Made by a program: the position numbers and the translations under genes. Shown one piece after another: positions 1 to 8,295 of a stretch of DNA of 64,000 nucleotides. The notes beneath the pieces are model-generated. The model did not search any database. It was not told the origin of the DNA and saw only the letters and a list, made by a program, of their open reading frames with translations. This stretch comes from Flagellimonas nanhaiensis (GTDB lineage: Bacteria > Bacteroidota > Bacteroidia > Flavobacteriales > Flavobacteriaceae), in contig NZ_QTJX01000002.1 of assembly GCF_003382275.1 (NCBI RefSeq), forward strand, positions 496,001 to 560,000, in the 5' to 3' direction. Position 1 is the first letter of the stretch; each line of letters begins with the position of its first letter.

Positions 1-201
1 CTGGTTAAGGGGGTATTCTCTAACGAATCCAAAGAAATTTGTTTGGAAATTATAAGAAAGATGGAGGCAAAAGGAGCCGAAGGTGCTATTTTGGGTTGTA
101 CAGAACTTCCGATTTTAATTCCTGATAGTGAGGCTTCAATACCAACTTTTGACACCACAAAGATTCATGCTAAGAAGGCAGTGGAATTTGCACTTTCTTA
201 A
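1..201 (+). CDS. Aspartate/glutamate racemase family protein, C-terminal part
   Basis: The reading frame is open from the first base and ends at TAA 199-201, giving the last 66 residues of a protein that begins before the window. It contains ILGCTELPILI, the second catalytic-cysteine motif (G-C-T-E) of the cofactor-independent Asp/Glu/hydantoin racemase family, followed by a short helix-rich tail ending AVEFALS, which is where such proteins normally stop. The substrate (aspartate or glutamate) cannot be decided from this part. The 48-bp gap to the next gene shows no terminator, so co-transcription is possible. Confidence 0.85.
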   Translation: MVKGVFSNESKEICLEIIRKMEAKGAEGAILGCTELPILIPDSEASIPTFDTTKIHAKKAVEFALS

Positions 202-249
202 TACAGCTTGATGATTATTTGATTTCCTTTGTGAACTTATTCCTATTTC

Positions 250-603
250 ATGAAAAAAATATATCATTTGGGCAATTGTACCACCTGCCAACGAATACTT
301 AAAGAATTGGAACCGTTGGATGGGGTAACATTACAAGAAATTAAGACAGAACCCATGACGGTGCAGCAGGTAGAGGAGATGGCTTCACTTTCTGGCAGCT
401 ACGAATCACTTTTCAGTAAAAGGGCCATGTTATATCGTCAAATGGGCCTTCAGGAAAAACAACTCTCAGAAGACGACTATAAAAAGCTCATTGTTGAGCA
501 TTATACCTTTTTAAAAAGACCTGTGGTCATACTAGAGGAACAAATTTTTATAGGAAATTCTAAAAAGACCGTTCAAGCCGCCAAGGAGGCCCTTCACCCA
601 TGA
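250..603 (+). CDS. ArsC/Spx-family thioredoxin-fold protein
   Basis: This 117-residue protein has the usual ArsC/YffB length. It opens with a beta strand followed by CTTC at residues 10-13, the redox-active cysteine pair position of the family, and has KRPVV near residue 90 (the ArsC signature around the cis-proline). It is probably a glutathione- or thioredoxin-linked reductase. True arsenate reductase activity is not shown, because no ars genes are nearby and flavobacterial genomes often carry such proteins as housekeeping homologues. The stop overlaps the start of the downstream transporter (ATGA), so the two are probably translationally coupled. Confidence 0.8.
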   Translation: MKKIYHLGNCTTCQRILKELEPLDGVTLQEIKTEPMTVQQVEEMASLSGSYESLFSKRAMLYRQMGLQEKQLSEDDYKKLIVEHYTFLKRPVVILEEQIFIGNSKKTVQAAKEALHP

Positions 604-1493
604 ACAAAAGAACGTTAGCTATTTTGGCAGCTATAGGCGCCACCACCATCTACGGTATTAACCATACTATAGCCAAAGGGGTTATGCCCACGTATGTAAA
701 ACCCTTTGGGTTTATAATGCTCAGAGTGGTGGGAGCAGCTCTATTGTTTTGGATAATCTCCATTTTTGGACCAAAACAGAAAATTGAGAAAAGGGATTGG
801 GGTCGACTTTTGGTATGTGCCATTTTGGGGATGGTCATCAATATGCTTTCGTTTTTTAAAGGACTCCAGCTTTCCACACCTATAAACAGTGCTGTGCTGG
901 TCACCATAACCCCAATTATCGTTGTGGTCTTATCGGCTTTTTTTCTCAAAGAAAAAATCAGTCTCAACAAAGCGCTTGGTATTCTATTAGGTTTTATAGG
1001 TGCCTTGGGACTTATTCTTTTTGGGGCCGAGATGCGCCAGGATGCACCTAACATCCCTTTTGGAAACTTTTTATTTGTGGTCAATGCAACGGCATATGGA
1101 GCCTATCTCATTGTGGTAAAAAAATTAATTGAAAAGTACCATCCTTTTACTTTGATGAAGTGGCTCTTTACCATTGCCATTATCATCAACTTTCCCATTA
1201 CACTACCCGAGTTTCTGGAAATACAATGGTCCACCATGCCACTTTGGGCGTATGGGGCCATTGCATTTGTGGTCATAGGGACCACTTTTATGACCTATCT
1301 CTTTAATGTTTTTGCTCTTACCGAGTTAAAAGCGTCCACCGTAGGCGCCTTTGTTTATGTCCAGCCACTCATTGGTATCCTATTTGCCCTTTTTACGGGT
1401 AAAGATCAGTTGACCATGGTCAAGATTTTGGCAACTGTTTTAGTTTTAATGGGGGTATACCTTGCCAGTAAAAAACCTAAGCCAGGTCCATAG
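600..1493 (+). CDS. EamA/DMT-family inner-membrane transporter
   Basis: A 297-residue hydrophobic protein with about ten predicted transmembrane segments in two EamA halves (roughly residues 5-135 and 150-290), the usual layout of drug/metabolite exporters. The first helix region contains the family's TIYGINHTIAKG stretch, and the second half ends with the typical GVYLASKKPK basic cytoplasmic tail. The substrate is unknown. Its start overlaps the ArsC-like gene by 4 bp, and its 3' end overlaps the convergent thioesterase gene by 17 bp, so no terminator fits between them. Confidence 0.9.
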   Translation: MNKRTLAILAAIGATTIYGINHTIAKGVMPTYVKPFGFIMLRVVGAALLFWIISIFGPKQKIEKRDWGRLLVCAILGMVINMLSFFKGLQLSTPINSAVLVTITPIIVVVLSAFFLKEKISLNKALGILLGFIGALGLILFGAEMRQDAPNIPFGNFLFVVNATAYGAYLIVVKKLIEKYHPFTLMKWLFTIAIIINFPITLPEFLEIQWSTMPLWAYGAIAFVVIGTTFMTYLFNVFALTELKASTVGAFVYVQPLIGILFALFTGKDQLTMVKILATVLVLMGVYLASKKPKPGP

Positions 1494-1953
1494 GAATCTG
1501 AACAAATTTTCGCGTGTCAGTCTTGGTCAATACCTTAAAGTCATCTGCTTTTTCCATGCTGTCAAAAGCATCCAGAAACTGTTGTGGAAGACCTATGAGC
1601 TTACGCTCTTTTAAATCGATCCAGGCACCCATCATCTGACATCGGGCAAAATTCCTTCCCTTACTGTCATAGAAATTATGCTCAAATTCAAAGAACATTC
1701 CATCTTCGCTCATTCCATTGAATCCCAATGAAACTTTAACCGGTTTTCCAGCAAATACTTCTTTGAAATAATACATGTGTTCATAAAAGACCACGGGGCC
1801 AATATTATGTTGTGCCATACTCTTTTGGTTAAATCCCAATTGTCCTAAATAGGCCATTCGGGTATGGCTCATAAAATTGATATAGGCCGAATTGGCCAAG
1901 TGACGGTTGGCATCAAGATCGCTCCAACGTATTTCAAATTCTTTAAAAAACAT
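1477..1953 (-). CDS. Acyl-CoA thioesterase, 4HBT (hotdog) family
   Basis: A 158-residue protein whose N-terminus (FEIRWSDLDANRHLAN) is the hallmark of 4-hydroxybenzoyl-CoA/YbgC-type thioesterases, with the catalytic Asp in the WSDLDANRH motif. Family members hydrolyse acyl-CoA or acyl-ACP thioesters in the cytoplasm. The ATG at 1951-1953 is chosen over an upstream start at 1974 because homologues begin right before the FFKEFEIRW strand. The gene converges on the EamA transporter with a 17-bp overlap of the coding ends. The natural substrate chain length is not readable from sequence. Confidence 0.85.
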   Translation of the reverse strand: MFFKEFEIRWSDLDANRHLANSAYINFMSHTRMAYLGQLGFNQKSMAQHNIGPVVFYEHMYYFKEVFAGKPVKVSLGFNGMSEDGMFFEFEHNFYDSKGRNFARCQMMGAWIDLKERKLIGLPQQFLDAFDSMEKADDFKVLTKTDTRKFVQIPMDLA

Positions 1954-2067
1954 TATCGTTAATTTGTTATGCATGCATAATAGTTGTAAAATTACATAGT
2001 TTTAAAAATTAAAGCCCAAACGGGCGCTAATTAATTCTATTTTTAAACATAGTTTAACACGAGAACC

Positions 2068-3045
2068 ATGAGCCAAAAAGCCAAATTCATCCAAGACCTA
2101 TCGCTTCCCGTAGTGGCAGCGCCCATGTTTTTAATCTCTAACCCCAAATTGGTGGTGGAATGTTGCAAAAATGGAATTGTAGGCACCTTTCCTGCCTTAA
2201 ACCAAAGAACAAGTGAGGGTTTTGAGGAATGGCTCATCCAAATAAAGACAGAGTTACAGCAATTTGAAGAGGAGACAGGGAAAAAACCAGCGCCTTTTGG
2301 AGTAAATCTCATTGTTCATCCCACCAACCCAAGGTTGGAGGCAGATGTAAAACTCTGTATGAAACATAAAGTTCCATTGGTCATTACTTCTTTGGGAGCC
2401 GTGAGCCAAGTGGTAAATGCCATCCATAGCTATGGTGGATTGGTATTCCATGATATCATCAAAAAAAGGCATGCCGAAAAAGCCTCCGAAGCAGGGGTAG
2501 ATGGCCTAATCCTGGTCTCTGCTGGAGCAGGAGGGCACGCTGGAAACATCAACCCCATGAGTCTTGTGGCGGAAATCAAGAAATTCTTCCATAAGACCAT
2601 TTTACTATCTGGCTGCATCAGTACTGGAAGAGACATCGCTTCCGCCATGCAAATGGGTGCAGATTTGGCCTATATGGGAACCCGTTTCATCAATGTGGAA
2701 GAAAGTCAGGCCCCGGAGGAGTATCGAAAAATGATCATAGAAGCGGGAGCCAGTGATATTGTCTACACCGCTGCCATATCTGGCGTTCATGCCAACTTCT
2801 TGGCCGCTAGCTTAAACGCCGCCGGAATATCTGAAGAGGACCTGAAAAAAGAACACAAAGTTGATTTTGGAAAAGAGCTTGATACCGAAGCCAAAGCTTG
2901 GAAGACCATTTGGTCTGCAGGACAGGGTGTGACCACTATAGAAAATGTGCTTCCCGTTTCAGAGCTTGTTCAGAACCTAAAAAAGGAGTTTGTAACAGCC
3001 ATTGAGGAACAATCCCAACTTCTGAAGACCTTTCCCAAGGAATAG
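2068..3045 (+). CDS. Nitronate monooxygenase / 2-nitropropane dioxygenase-like FMN protein
   Basis: A 325-residue TIM-barrel flavoprotein. It starts with SLPVVAAPMFLIS, has the phosphate-binding SAGAGGHAG loop near residue 155 and the GTRF motif (MGTRFINVEES) near 210, all typical of class II nitronate monooxygenases and related enoyl reductases such as FabK. These FMN enzymes oxidise alkyl nitronates such as propionate-3-nitronate. No nitro-compound pathway gene is adjacent, so detoxification is the default guess. It stands alone, with the thioesterase divergent on the left. Confidence 0.85.
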   Translation: MSQKAKFIQDLSLPVVAAPMFLISNPKLVVECCKNGIVGTFPALNQRTSEGFEEWLIQIKTELQQFEEETGKKPAPFGVNLIVHPTNPRLEADVKLCMKHKVPLVITSLGAVSQVVNAIHSYGGLVFHDIIKKRHAEKASEAGVDGLILVSAGAGGHAGNINPMSLVAEIKKFFHKTILLSGCISTGRDIASAMQMGADLAYMGTRFINVEESQAPEEYRKMIIEAGASDIVYTAAISGVHANFLAASLNAAGISEEDLKKEHKVDFGKELDTEAKAWKTIWSAGQGVTTIENVLPVSELVQNLKKEFVTAIEEQSQLLKTFPKE

Positions 3046-3100
3046 AACATACTTACTTTTCTTTGTATTTTGGTGATTGTAATCAACTAGCACAGTAGCC

Positions 3101-4102
3101 ATGTACATCAAAAGAAATATTAGTTGGCATATCATTCTAAGATATGCCTGGAAGAACCTCATCTTTTTTACGGTATATGCCGCCATCATTTTTTATCTGT
3201 ACCATGTTCTGGATTGGAAGCATATAGATATCCCTTTTCAACCGCTGACAGTAATTGGTATTGCGGTTGCATTCTATATTGGATTTAAGAACAGTCAGAG
3301 TTATGACCGATTTTGGGAAGGCAGAAAAATCTGGGGCGGAATAGTAAACTATTCCCGGACATGGGCCAACAACGTCCTTTGCTTTGTTGAAAATGATCGA
3401 GAAGCACAGGTAACCCTCATCCATAGGCATATTGCATGGATCAATGCCCTGAGGATACAACTGAGACAGCCCACCAGCTTTTCAATTAGGGAGAATAGGG
3501 CCGTGGAGCGTTTGTTCGACAGGCATGGGGAACGGAACCCCGTATGCTCAGGAATGGATATGTTGTTATCGCCCGACGAAGTGGACGGATTGGAAAACAG
3601 AAAAAATGTAGCGACCCATATAATCAAAAAACAAGGGCTTCATTTAAGAAGGCTGTTGAAAGAGGGAAAAATCACAGAATTTGATAAGCAAGTATTCCAT
3701 AACAATCTGGAAGAGATGTACAACCTTCAGGGTAAATGTGAACGCATCAAAAACACCCCCTTTCCACGCCAATATGCTTATTTCAGCACCCTCTTTACCT
3801 GGATCTTTGTCCTATTGCTTCCTTTTGGATTGCTCAATGTCTTTGAGACCCAGCTCAAAGAATTGGATATGGGACACAATTGGTGGTACATTGTTCTTAT
3901 GATTTTCTTTTCGGTTCTAATATCCTGGGTCTTCACTACCATGGAAAAAGTGGGCAGTAATAGTGAAGATCCCTTTGAAGGCAGAATCAATGATGTGCCA
4001 ATGACTGCCTTGTGCCGAACCATTGAAATTGATCTTAGGGATATGTTGGATGAAAAAAATCTGCCGGAAAAAGTAAAACCCCAGCATAACATTTTATATT
4101 GA
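3101..4102 (+). CDS. Bestrophin-family (RFP-TM) chloride channel
   Basis: A 333-residue membrane protein with transmembrane helices near residues 22-60, 225-250 and 262-280. It carries the bacterial bestrophin signature NSQSYDRFWEGRKIWGG after the second helix, where the family has its S-x-x-Y-x-R-x-x-E/W segment. Bacterial bestrophins form pentameric anion- or cation-permeable channels in the inner membrane. The length is normal. The stop TGA overlaps the next start by one base (TGATG), which couples it to the alpha/beta hydrolase. Confidence 0.88.
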   Translation: MYIKRNISWHIILRYAWKNLIFFTVYAAIIFYLYHVLDWKHIDIPFQPLTVIGIAVAFYIGFKNSQSYDRFWEGRKIWGGIVNYSRTWANNVLCFVENDREAQVTLIHRHIAWINALRIQLRQPTSFSIRENRAVERLFDRHGERNPVCSGMDMLLSPDEVDGLENRKNVATHIIKKQGLHLRRLLKEGKITEFDKQVFHNNLEEMYNLQGKCERIKNTPFPRQYAYFSTLFTWIFVLLLPFGLLNVFETQLKELDMGHNWWYIVLMIFFSVLISWVFTTMEKVGSNSEDPFEGRINDVPMTALCRTIEIDLRDMLDEKNLPEKVKPQHNILY

Positions 4103-5064
4103 TGCAGACCGCCCCAACAGCGTATCTCCCCCCATTCCTTTTAAGGAGTGGCCATTTGTCCACGATTTACTTTGGGCTATTTAGAAAAGTTAATGGTATA
4201 GTCCAAAAAAGGGAAAGAATGGAGTTGTCCGACGGCGATTTCATAGATCTTGATTGGAGCTCGTCAAGCACACCCACCTCAAAATTGGCCATTATACTGC
4301 ATGGACTTGAGGGTAATGCGCAACGTCCTTACATTACCGGAAGTGCCAAACTATTCAACCAAAATGGGTTCGATGCTTGTTCGGTGAACTTACGGGGGTG
4401 CAGTGGAGAACCCAACAGGCTATACCGTTCCTATCACTCTGGTGCCACAGAAGATTTAATTGAGATTATTGAACACGTTCTGCAAACCAAAAACTATTCT
4501 CAAGTCTATCTAAAAGGATTCAGTCTTGGTGGAAACCTAATACTTAAGTATTTGGGTGAGGGCAATACTGTTCCGCAACAGATAAAAGGAGCTGTAGCGA
4601 TCTCTGCTCCATGTAGTTTGAGTAGCTCGTGCGAGCAATTACTCTCTCCAAAAAACATACTCTACGCCCGTCGTTTTAAAAAACACCTCATAGGCAAACT
4701 ACGTGAAAAACAACCTTTGTTCCCAGATCTCATTCTCGATTCGGATATCAGCAAAATTAGAACCTTGAAAGATTTTGATGATGTCTATACCAGTAGGGCC
4801 CATGGATTCAAGGATGCCATGGATTATTACCACAAATGCAGCTCGCTTCAATTTCTCCCCAACATTAATTTGCCCACTTTGATCATCAATGCCAAGAACG
4901 ATTCATTTTTGGGTCCGGAATGCTACCCCTTTCAAGAAGCAGCCAACAACCCCCATTTACATTTAGAGGTTCCCCAATATGGGGGACATGTTGGGTTTTG
5001 GGGGAAAAACAATATCACATACACTGAGAAAAGGGCGTTGGATTTTTTTTGCTCTTCGTTTTAA
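4102..5064 (+). CDS. Alpha/beta hydrolase, YheT/ABHD family
   Basis: A 320-residue hydrolase with HGLEGNAQRPY (oxyanion-hole region, around residue 70), the nucleophile elbow GFSLGGN near 140, and a C-terminal histidine in GGHVGFWG. This order and the NLRGCSGEPNRLYRSYHSG segment are characteristic of YheT-type esterases. The start is the ATG at 4102 that shares a base with the bestrophin stop. A TTG one codon earlier is less likely. The substrate is unknown; family members act on short to medium esters, and the enzyme is probably cytoplasmic because no signal peptide is present. Confidence 0.87.
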   Translation: MQTAPTAYLPPFLLRSGHLSTIYFGLFRKVNGIVQKRERMELSDGDFIDLDWSSSSTPTSKLAIILHGLEGNAQRPYITGSAKLFNQNGFDACSVNLRGCSGEPNRLYRSYHSGATEDLIEIIEHVLQTKNYSQVYLKGFSLGGNLILKYLGEGNTVPQQIKGAVAISAPCSLSSSCEQLLSPKNILYARRFKKHLIGKLREKQPLFPDLILDSDISKIRTLKDFDDVYTSRAHGFKDAMDYYHKCSSLQFLPNINLPTLIINAKNDSFLGPECYPFQEAANNPHLHLEVPQYGGHVGFWGKNNITYTEKRALDFFCSSF

Positions 5065-5158
5065 AGAACTATTCCCCGAATCGGAAACAAATAAGATACG
5101 CTTCAATTACCTATCTTAGTAGCACTAAAAATCATAAACTACAACTGAATTTATCAAA

Positions 5159-5638
5159 ATGAAAAAAATATTGCTGTACTTGGCTTTGGGAGCCTTTATT
5201 GCCAGCTGTGGCGGAAAGAAGGAAGAGAAAAAAGATGGTTTTGAGGTAAGCAGGACCAAAACGGAACAAAAAACGGAACAAGCAAATGAAGGAGTTCCGG
5301 TGGATTTGAACAACAAAGGAATTGGACCTATCAAAAACTTGGATTTTCCGGCGGATATAGATACCGAAATGGCTGCTCGGGGTGAAGCTAGCTTCAATGC
5401 TATCTGTGTGGCTTGCCATATGATAGATCAACGAATGATTGGGCCCGCCCTTAAAGGAGTATATGAGCGGCGTAGTCCTGAGTGGGTCATGAACATGATA
5501 TTGAATCCTGATGGAATGCTTAAGGAAGACCCTATTGCCAAGGCCTTGCTCAAAGAGTACAACAATGCAATTATGCTCAACCAAAACTTAACGGAAGAAG
5601 AAGCACGTGATTTGGCAGAATATTTAAGAACACTCTGA
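5159..5638 (+). CDS. c-type cytochrome lipoprotein
   Basis: A 159-residue exported protein. Residues 1-17 form a lipoprotein signal peptide with lipobox IASC, followed by a Lys/Glu-rich linker. The globular part has one haem c attachment site (CVACH near residue 82) and a distal Met region (MNMILNPDGM), as in class I monohaem cytochromes. It should sit in the periplasm, anchored to a membrane, and pass electrons, partner unknown. An intrinsic terminator follows at 5662-5699, so the gene is probably transcribed as its own unit. Confidence 0.88.
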   Translation: MKKILLYLALGAFIASCGGKKEEKKDGFEVSRTKTEQKTEQANEGVPVDLNNKGIGPIKNLDFPADIDTEMAARGEASFNAICVACHMIDQRMIGPALKGVYERRSPEWVMNMILNPDGMLKEDPIAKALLKEYNNAIMLNQNLTEEEARDLAEYLRTL

Positions 5639-5661
5639 AAATCAAACTAAAATTTTTTAAG

Positions 5662-5699
5662 TGCTGTTGTCTTCCACAGGTAAGATGACAGCATTTTTT
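5662..5699 (+). terminator. Intrinsic terminator of the cytochrome c gene
   Basis: A 12-bp stem (5662-5673 with 5682-5693, including two G-U pairs) with an 8-nt loop is followed directly by six T residues (5694-5699). It lies 24 bp after the cytochrome stop. The ATG at 5685 falls inside the hairpin, which argues that the next gene starts at 5703 instead. Confidence 0.8.
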
Positions 5700-5702
5700 G
5701 TT

Positions 5703-6080
5703 ATGAATCTGGAAGCAAACAAACAAAATGCAATAGCCTTTTATAGGATGGCCTACGAGGGAAACCCCAGAAAGGCGGTTGAACAGTATGTAGGTGATGA
5801 ATACATTCAACACAACCCGGACGTGGCGGATGGCACTGAAGGATTCATTGATTATTTTGAAAGAATGCAGCAAGAATATCCTGACAAGACCATTGAATTT
5901 GTACGCTGCATTGCGGAGGGTAATTTGGTATCACTCCACACCCACCAAACTTGGCCAGGAAATGATGAATATGTTACTATGGATTTCTTCCGATTTGACT
6001 CTTCAGGAAAAATCTGTGAACACTGGGATGCTATACAACAAATCCCGGATAAATCGGCAAACCCTAACAAAATGTACTAA
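5703..6080 (+). CDS. SnoaL-like (NTF2-fold) ester-cyclase family protein
   Basis: A 125-residue NTF2-fold protein with the SnoaL family pattern: N-terminal helix with AIAFYRMAYEGNP, then YIQHNPDVADG, where the His pairs with Asp in the pocket, and a C-terminal HWDAIQQIP. Members include polyketide cyclases and many proteins of unknown substrate. Upstream GTG (5661) and ATG (5685) starts are rejected because they lie at or in the terminator of the preceding gene, whereas 5703 immediately follows its T tract. The next gene starts 4 bp after the stop. Confidence 0.85.
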   Translation: MNLEANKQNAIAFYRMAYEGNPRKAVEQYVGDEYIQHNPDVADGTEGFIDYFERMQQEYPDKTIEFVRCIAEGNLVSLHTHQTWPGNDEYVTMDFFRFDSSGKICEHWDAIQQIPDKSANPNKMY

Positions 6081-6084
6081 AGAC

Positions 6085-6798
6085 ATGAAAAAATTATTAT
6101 TCGTACTCGTATTTTCTCTCCCATTTTATCTGACCCTTAGTGCACAGGATTTCCAAGGTGCCTGGGAGAGCTTTGGATCCCAAGAAGATGGAACAAAAGT
6201 GAAATATGTAATCATTGTTTCAGGACCATATTTCTCCGAAGCCTTTTATGAAAAGGAAACGGGCAAATTCATGGGCACTTTTGGTGGGAGTTACAAAACT
6301 CAGGATAGCATCATCACCTATACTTTTGAATATGCTTCATTCAACAAAGAGTTGGTAGGTACAACCGAGCGTGCCTCCTTTAAGTTTGCAGATGGGAAAA
6401 TACATGCAGGTGGTATGGTATGGACCAGAATAGATGATGGCACTCCGGGAAAACTAAACGGAGCATGGCTCATATCTGGAAGAAAGCGGGATGGCGAAAT
6501 CAGAAGAAGAGATACCTCTGGGCCACGCAAGACCATGAAAATACTCTCAGGCACACGGTTTCAATGGATAGCCTACAACACAGAGACCAAAGAATTCTTG
6601 GGTACAGGAGGAGGCACCTATACTTCCCTTGATGGAAAATATACCGAGAATATAGGGTTCTTTTCCCGTGATGATTCCCGTGTGGGAGCTAGTTTGCAAT
6701 TTGATTTTGATTTAAAGGAAGGAGACTGGCATCATTCTGGACTGAGCAGTAAGGGCCAGCCTATTTACGAAATTTGGAGCAAGAGAAATACCCCCTAA
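6085..6798 (+). CDS. Secreted protein with two tandem copies of one domain
   Basis: A 237-residue protein with a clear signal peptide (MKKLLFVLVFSLPFYLTLSAQ), hence the start at 6085 rather than further upstream. The mature part contains two related halves. Each opens with a GAW strand (FQGAWESFG near residue 24, LNGAWLISG near 128) and later has a GTxGGxYxxxD segment (GTFGGSYKTQD and GTGGGTYTSLD) and a buried WxR/WSKR end. This looks like an internal duplication of a lipocalin-like beta domain. I do not recognise a function. It lies 4 bp after the SnoaL gene and 10 bp before the META lipoprotein, so the three probably form one operon. Confidence 0.8.
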   Translation: MKKLLFVLVFSLPFYLTLSAQDFQGAWESFGSQEDGTKVKYVIIVSGPYFSEAFYEKETGKFMGTFGGSYKTQDSIITYTFEYASFNKELVGTTERASFKFADGKIHAGGMVWTRIDDGTPGKLNGAWLISGRKRDGEIRRRDTSGPRKTMKILSGTRFQWIAYNTETKEFLGTGGGTYTSLDGKYTENIGFFSRDDSRVGASLQFDFDLKEGDWHHSGLSSKGQPIYEIWSKRNTP

Positions 6799-6808
6799 AG
6801 ATCATACA

Positions 6809-7630
6809 ATGAAAAGAGTTTTACTTTCACTGGGATTGTTATTGCTTATTACCAACTGTGTTGAAAAGAAAAAGGAAGAAACCGACAAAAACTCCCCAGA
6901 AAAAGTAGAGGCTCCCAAAGATACGTTGCTCCATGAGGAAACGGCCCCCTTAATCACGGAGGTCGACCTCTCCTATTTTAGAGCTCAAGGTGAAGCGCCA
7001 GATTGGGAATTGTCTCTCCGCGAAGACACTTTTGAACTCAGCATGGCAGAGGACACTTTTATAACACCTCCCGCCGAACCCATAGTTGTAGAAAGCTCCA
7101 ACTTGAAAATGTATCGAATCAAAAAAGAAACATCCGCTGTCGATATTATTATTGCCCAAAAGGAATGCACAGATTCTATTTCGGGACAAACATCTCCATA
7201 TACGGTTACCATTTCCTTTAAAGGAAATGATTCTGAAGAAGCTAAAATCTTTGAAGGGTGCGGGACCTACATTGGAAATCCCAATCTATACAAACTATGG
7301 GTTCTGGAAGAGATTAACAGTAAAGCTGTTTCCAAATCCAATTATAGTGGCAGTGAATTTCCCAATATAGAAATCCATCCAGAAACTGGAAGCTTCTCGG
7401 GATTTGCAGGATGTAACAGAATGAACGGGAACCTTTTCTTAGAAAAGGATGTAATAAAATTTTCCAACATTATCTCCACCGAAATGGCTTGCCCTAACCT
7501 AAATACAGAAATGGAATTCCTGGAAAAGCTTATGAAAGTTACCTCTTTCAAGTTTAACAATGATATGCTTCTTCTTATGAGCGAAGATCAGGGAAACGTT
7601 TTGACATTTAGCTCAAGTAACAAATCATAG
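6809..7630 (+). CDS. META-domain lipoprotein
   Basis: A 273-residue lipoprotein: signal peptide with lipobox ITNC (Cys17), a charged Lys/Glu linker, a middle region of unknown fold (about 45-160), and a C-terminal META domain (about 165-270). The META signature is visible in GSFSGFAGCNRMNGN and in STEMACPNLNTEMEFLE. In META/HslJ proteins these motifs carry conserved Cys and Asn residues. It should be surface- or periplasm-exposed. The role is unknown; HslJ relatives are linked to stress and motility phenotypes in other bacteria. Confidence 0.87.
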   Translation: MKRVLLSLGLLLLITNCVEKKKEETDKNSPEKVEAPKDTLLHEETAPLITEVDLSYFRAQGEAPDWELSLREDTFELSMAEDTFITPPAEPIVVESSNLKMYRIKKETSAVDIIIAQKECTDSISGQTSPYTVTISFKGNDSEEAKIFEGCGTYIGNPNLYKLWVLEEINSKAVSKSNYSGSEFPNIEIHPETGSFSGFAGCNRMNGNLFLEKDVIKFSNIISTEMACPNLNTEMEFLEKLMKVTSFKFNNDMLLLMSEDQGNVLTFSSSNKS

Positions 7631-7698
7631 CATGGAGTTAAAATACTTTTTGTTGTGATGGTTTATCCCTACCTTTTTGCACCTATAAAACCTAAACC

Positions 7699-8286
7699 AT
7701 GGCAAAGTACATTTTCATTTTTGCAACCTTTTTAATGTCCTATCAAATGCAATCTCAAGAACTCCCCTATTACCAAATTCCTGATTATCCAGAAGATTTT
7801 GGGCCGGGCAATGTCGTTTCTAGAATGATTGATGGTCTGGGCTTTCGATATTACTGGGCAACCGAAGGGCTTACTCAAAAAGATCTGGAATACAAACCAT
7901 CGGAAGATGGGAGAACTCCTCTGGAGACCATGGAACATATCCATAGTATGTCAAAAATGATTCTTAACGGTGCCGATGCCACACCGAACATTAGGAGCAA
8001 ACCGCCCAAATACTCTTATGAAGAGCTCCGCAAGATGACCCTTGAAAATCTGCAAGCGGCAAGTAAAAAGATGGCTGGCAAACAGTCTGAAGACCTTGAA
8101 AAATCCAAAGTAGTGTTTCAAAATGGCGAAGAACAATCTGCTATACCCTATTGGAATATGATCAACGGCATGCTCTCAGATTGTATTTATCATGCGGGAC
8201 AAATCACATTAATGCGACGAGCCTCGGGCAATCCCATCAATCCAAATATCAGTATGTTCTTTGGAAAATTAAGGGATAAGAAATAG
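7699..8286 (+). CDS. Exported DinB-like four-helix (DinB/YfiT superfamily) protein
   Basis: A 195-residue protein with an N-terminal signal peptide (cut near SQE, residue 20) and a DinB_2-type four-helix bundle: LEYKPSEDGRTPLETMEHIHSM carries the first metal-ligand His and YHAGQITLMRRASG the C-terminal His motif. Such proteins bind a divalent metal and some act as thiol-dependent transferases. This family has no relation to DNA polymerase IV despite the name. Export is unusual for the superfamily but common in flavobacterial members. It converges on the SulP gene with only 9 bp between the stops. Confidence 0.85.
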   Translation: MAKYIFIFATFLMSYQMQSQELPYYQIPDYPEDFGPGNVVSRMIDGLGFRYYWATEGLTQKDLEYKPSEDGRTPLETMEHIHSMSKMILNGADATPNIRSKPPKYSYEELRKMTLENLQAASKKMAGKQSEDLEKSKVVFQNGEEQSAIPYWNMINGMLSDCIYHAGQITLMRRASGNPINPNISMFFGKLRDKK

Positions 8287-8295
8287 GTTCAATTT

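Noticed and set aside
250..603. Arsenic resistance operon
   Set aside because: Only an ArsC-fold protein is present; no arsB, acr3, arsR or arsM genes are nearby.
650..1285. Minus-strand ORFs opposite the EamA transporter
   Set aside because: Antisense frames of a hydrophobic protein gene, no recognisable domain and no promoter.
5794..6084. N-terminal extension of the duplicated-domain protein from 5794
   Set aside because: The extension overlaps the SnoaL gene in another frame and would bury the signal peptide that begins at 6085.
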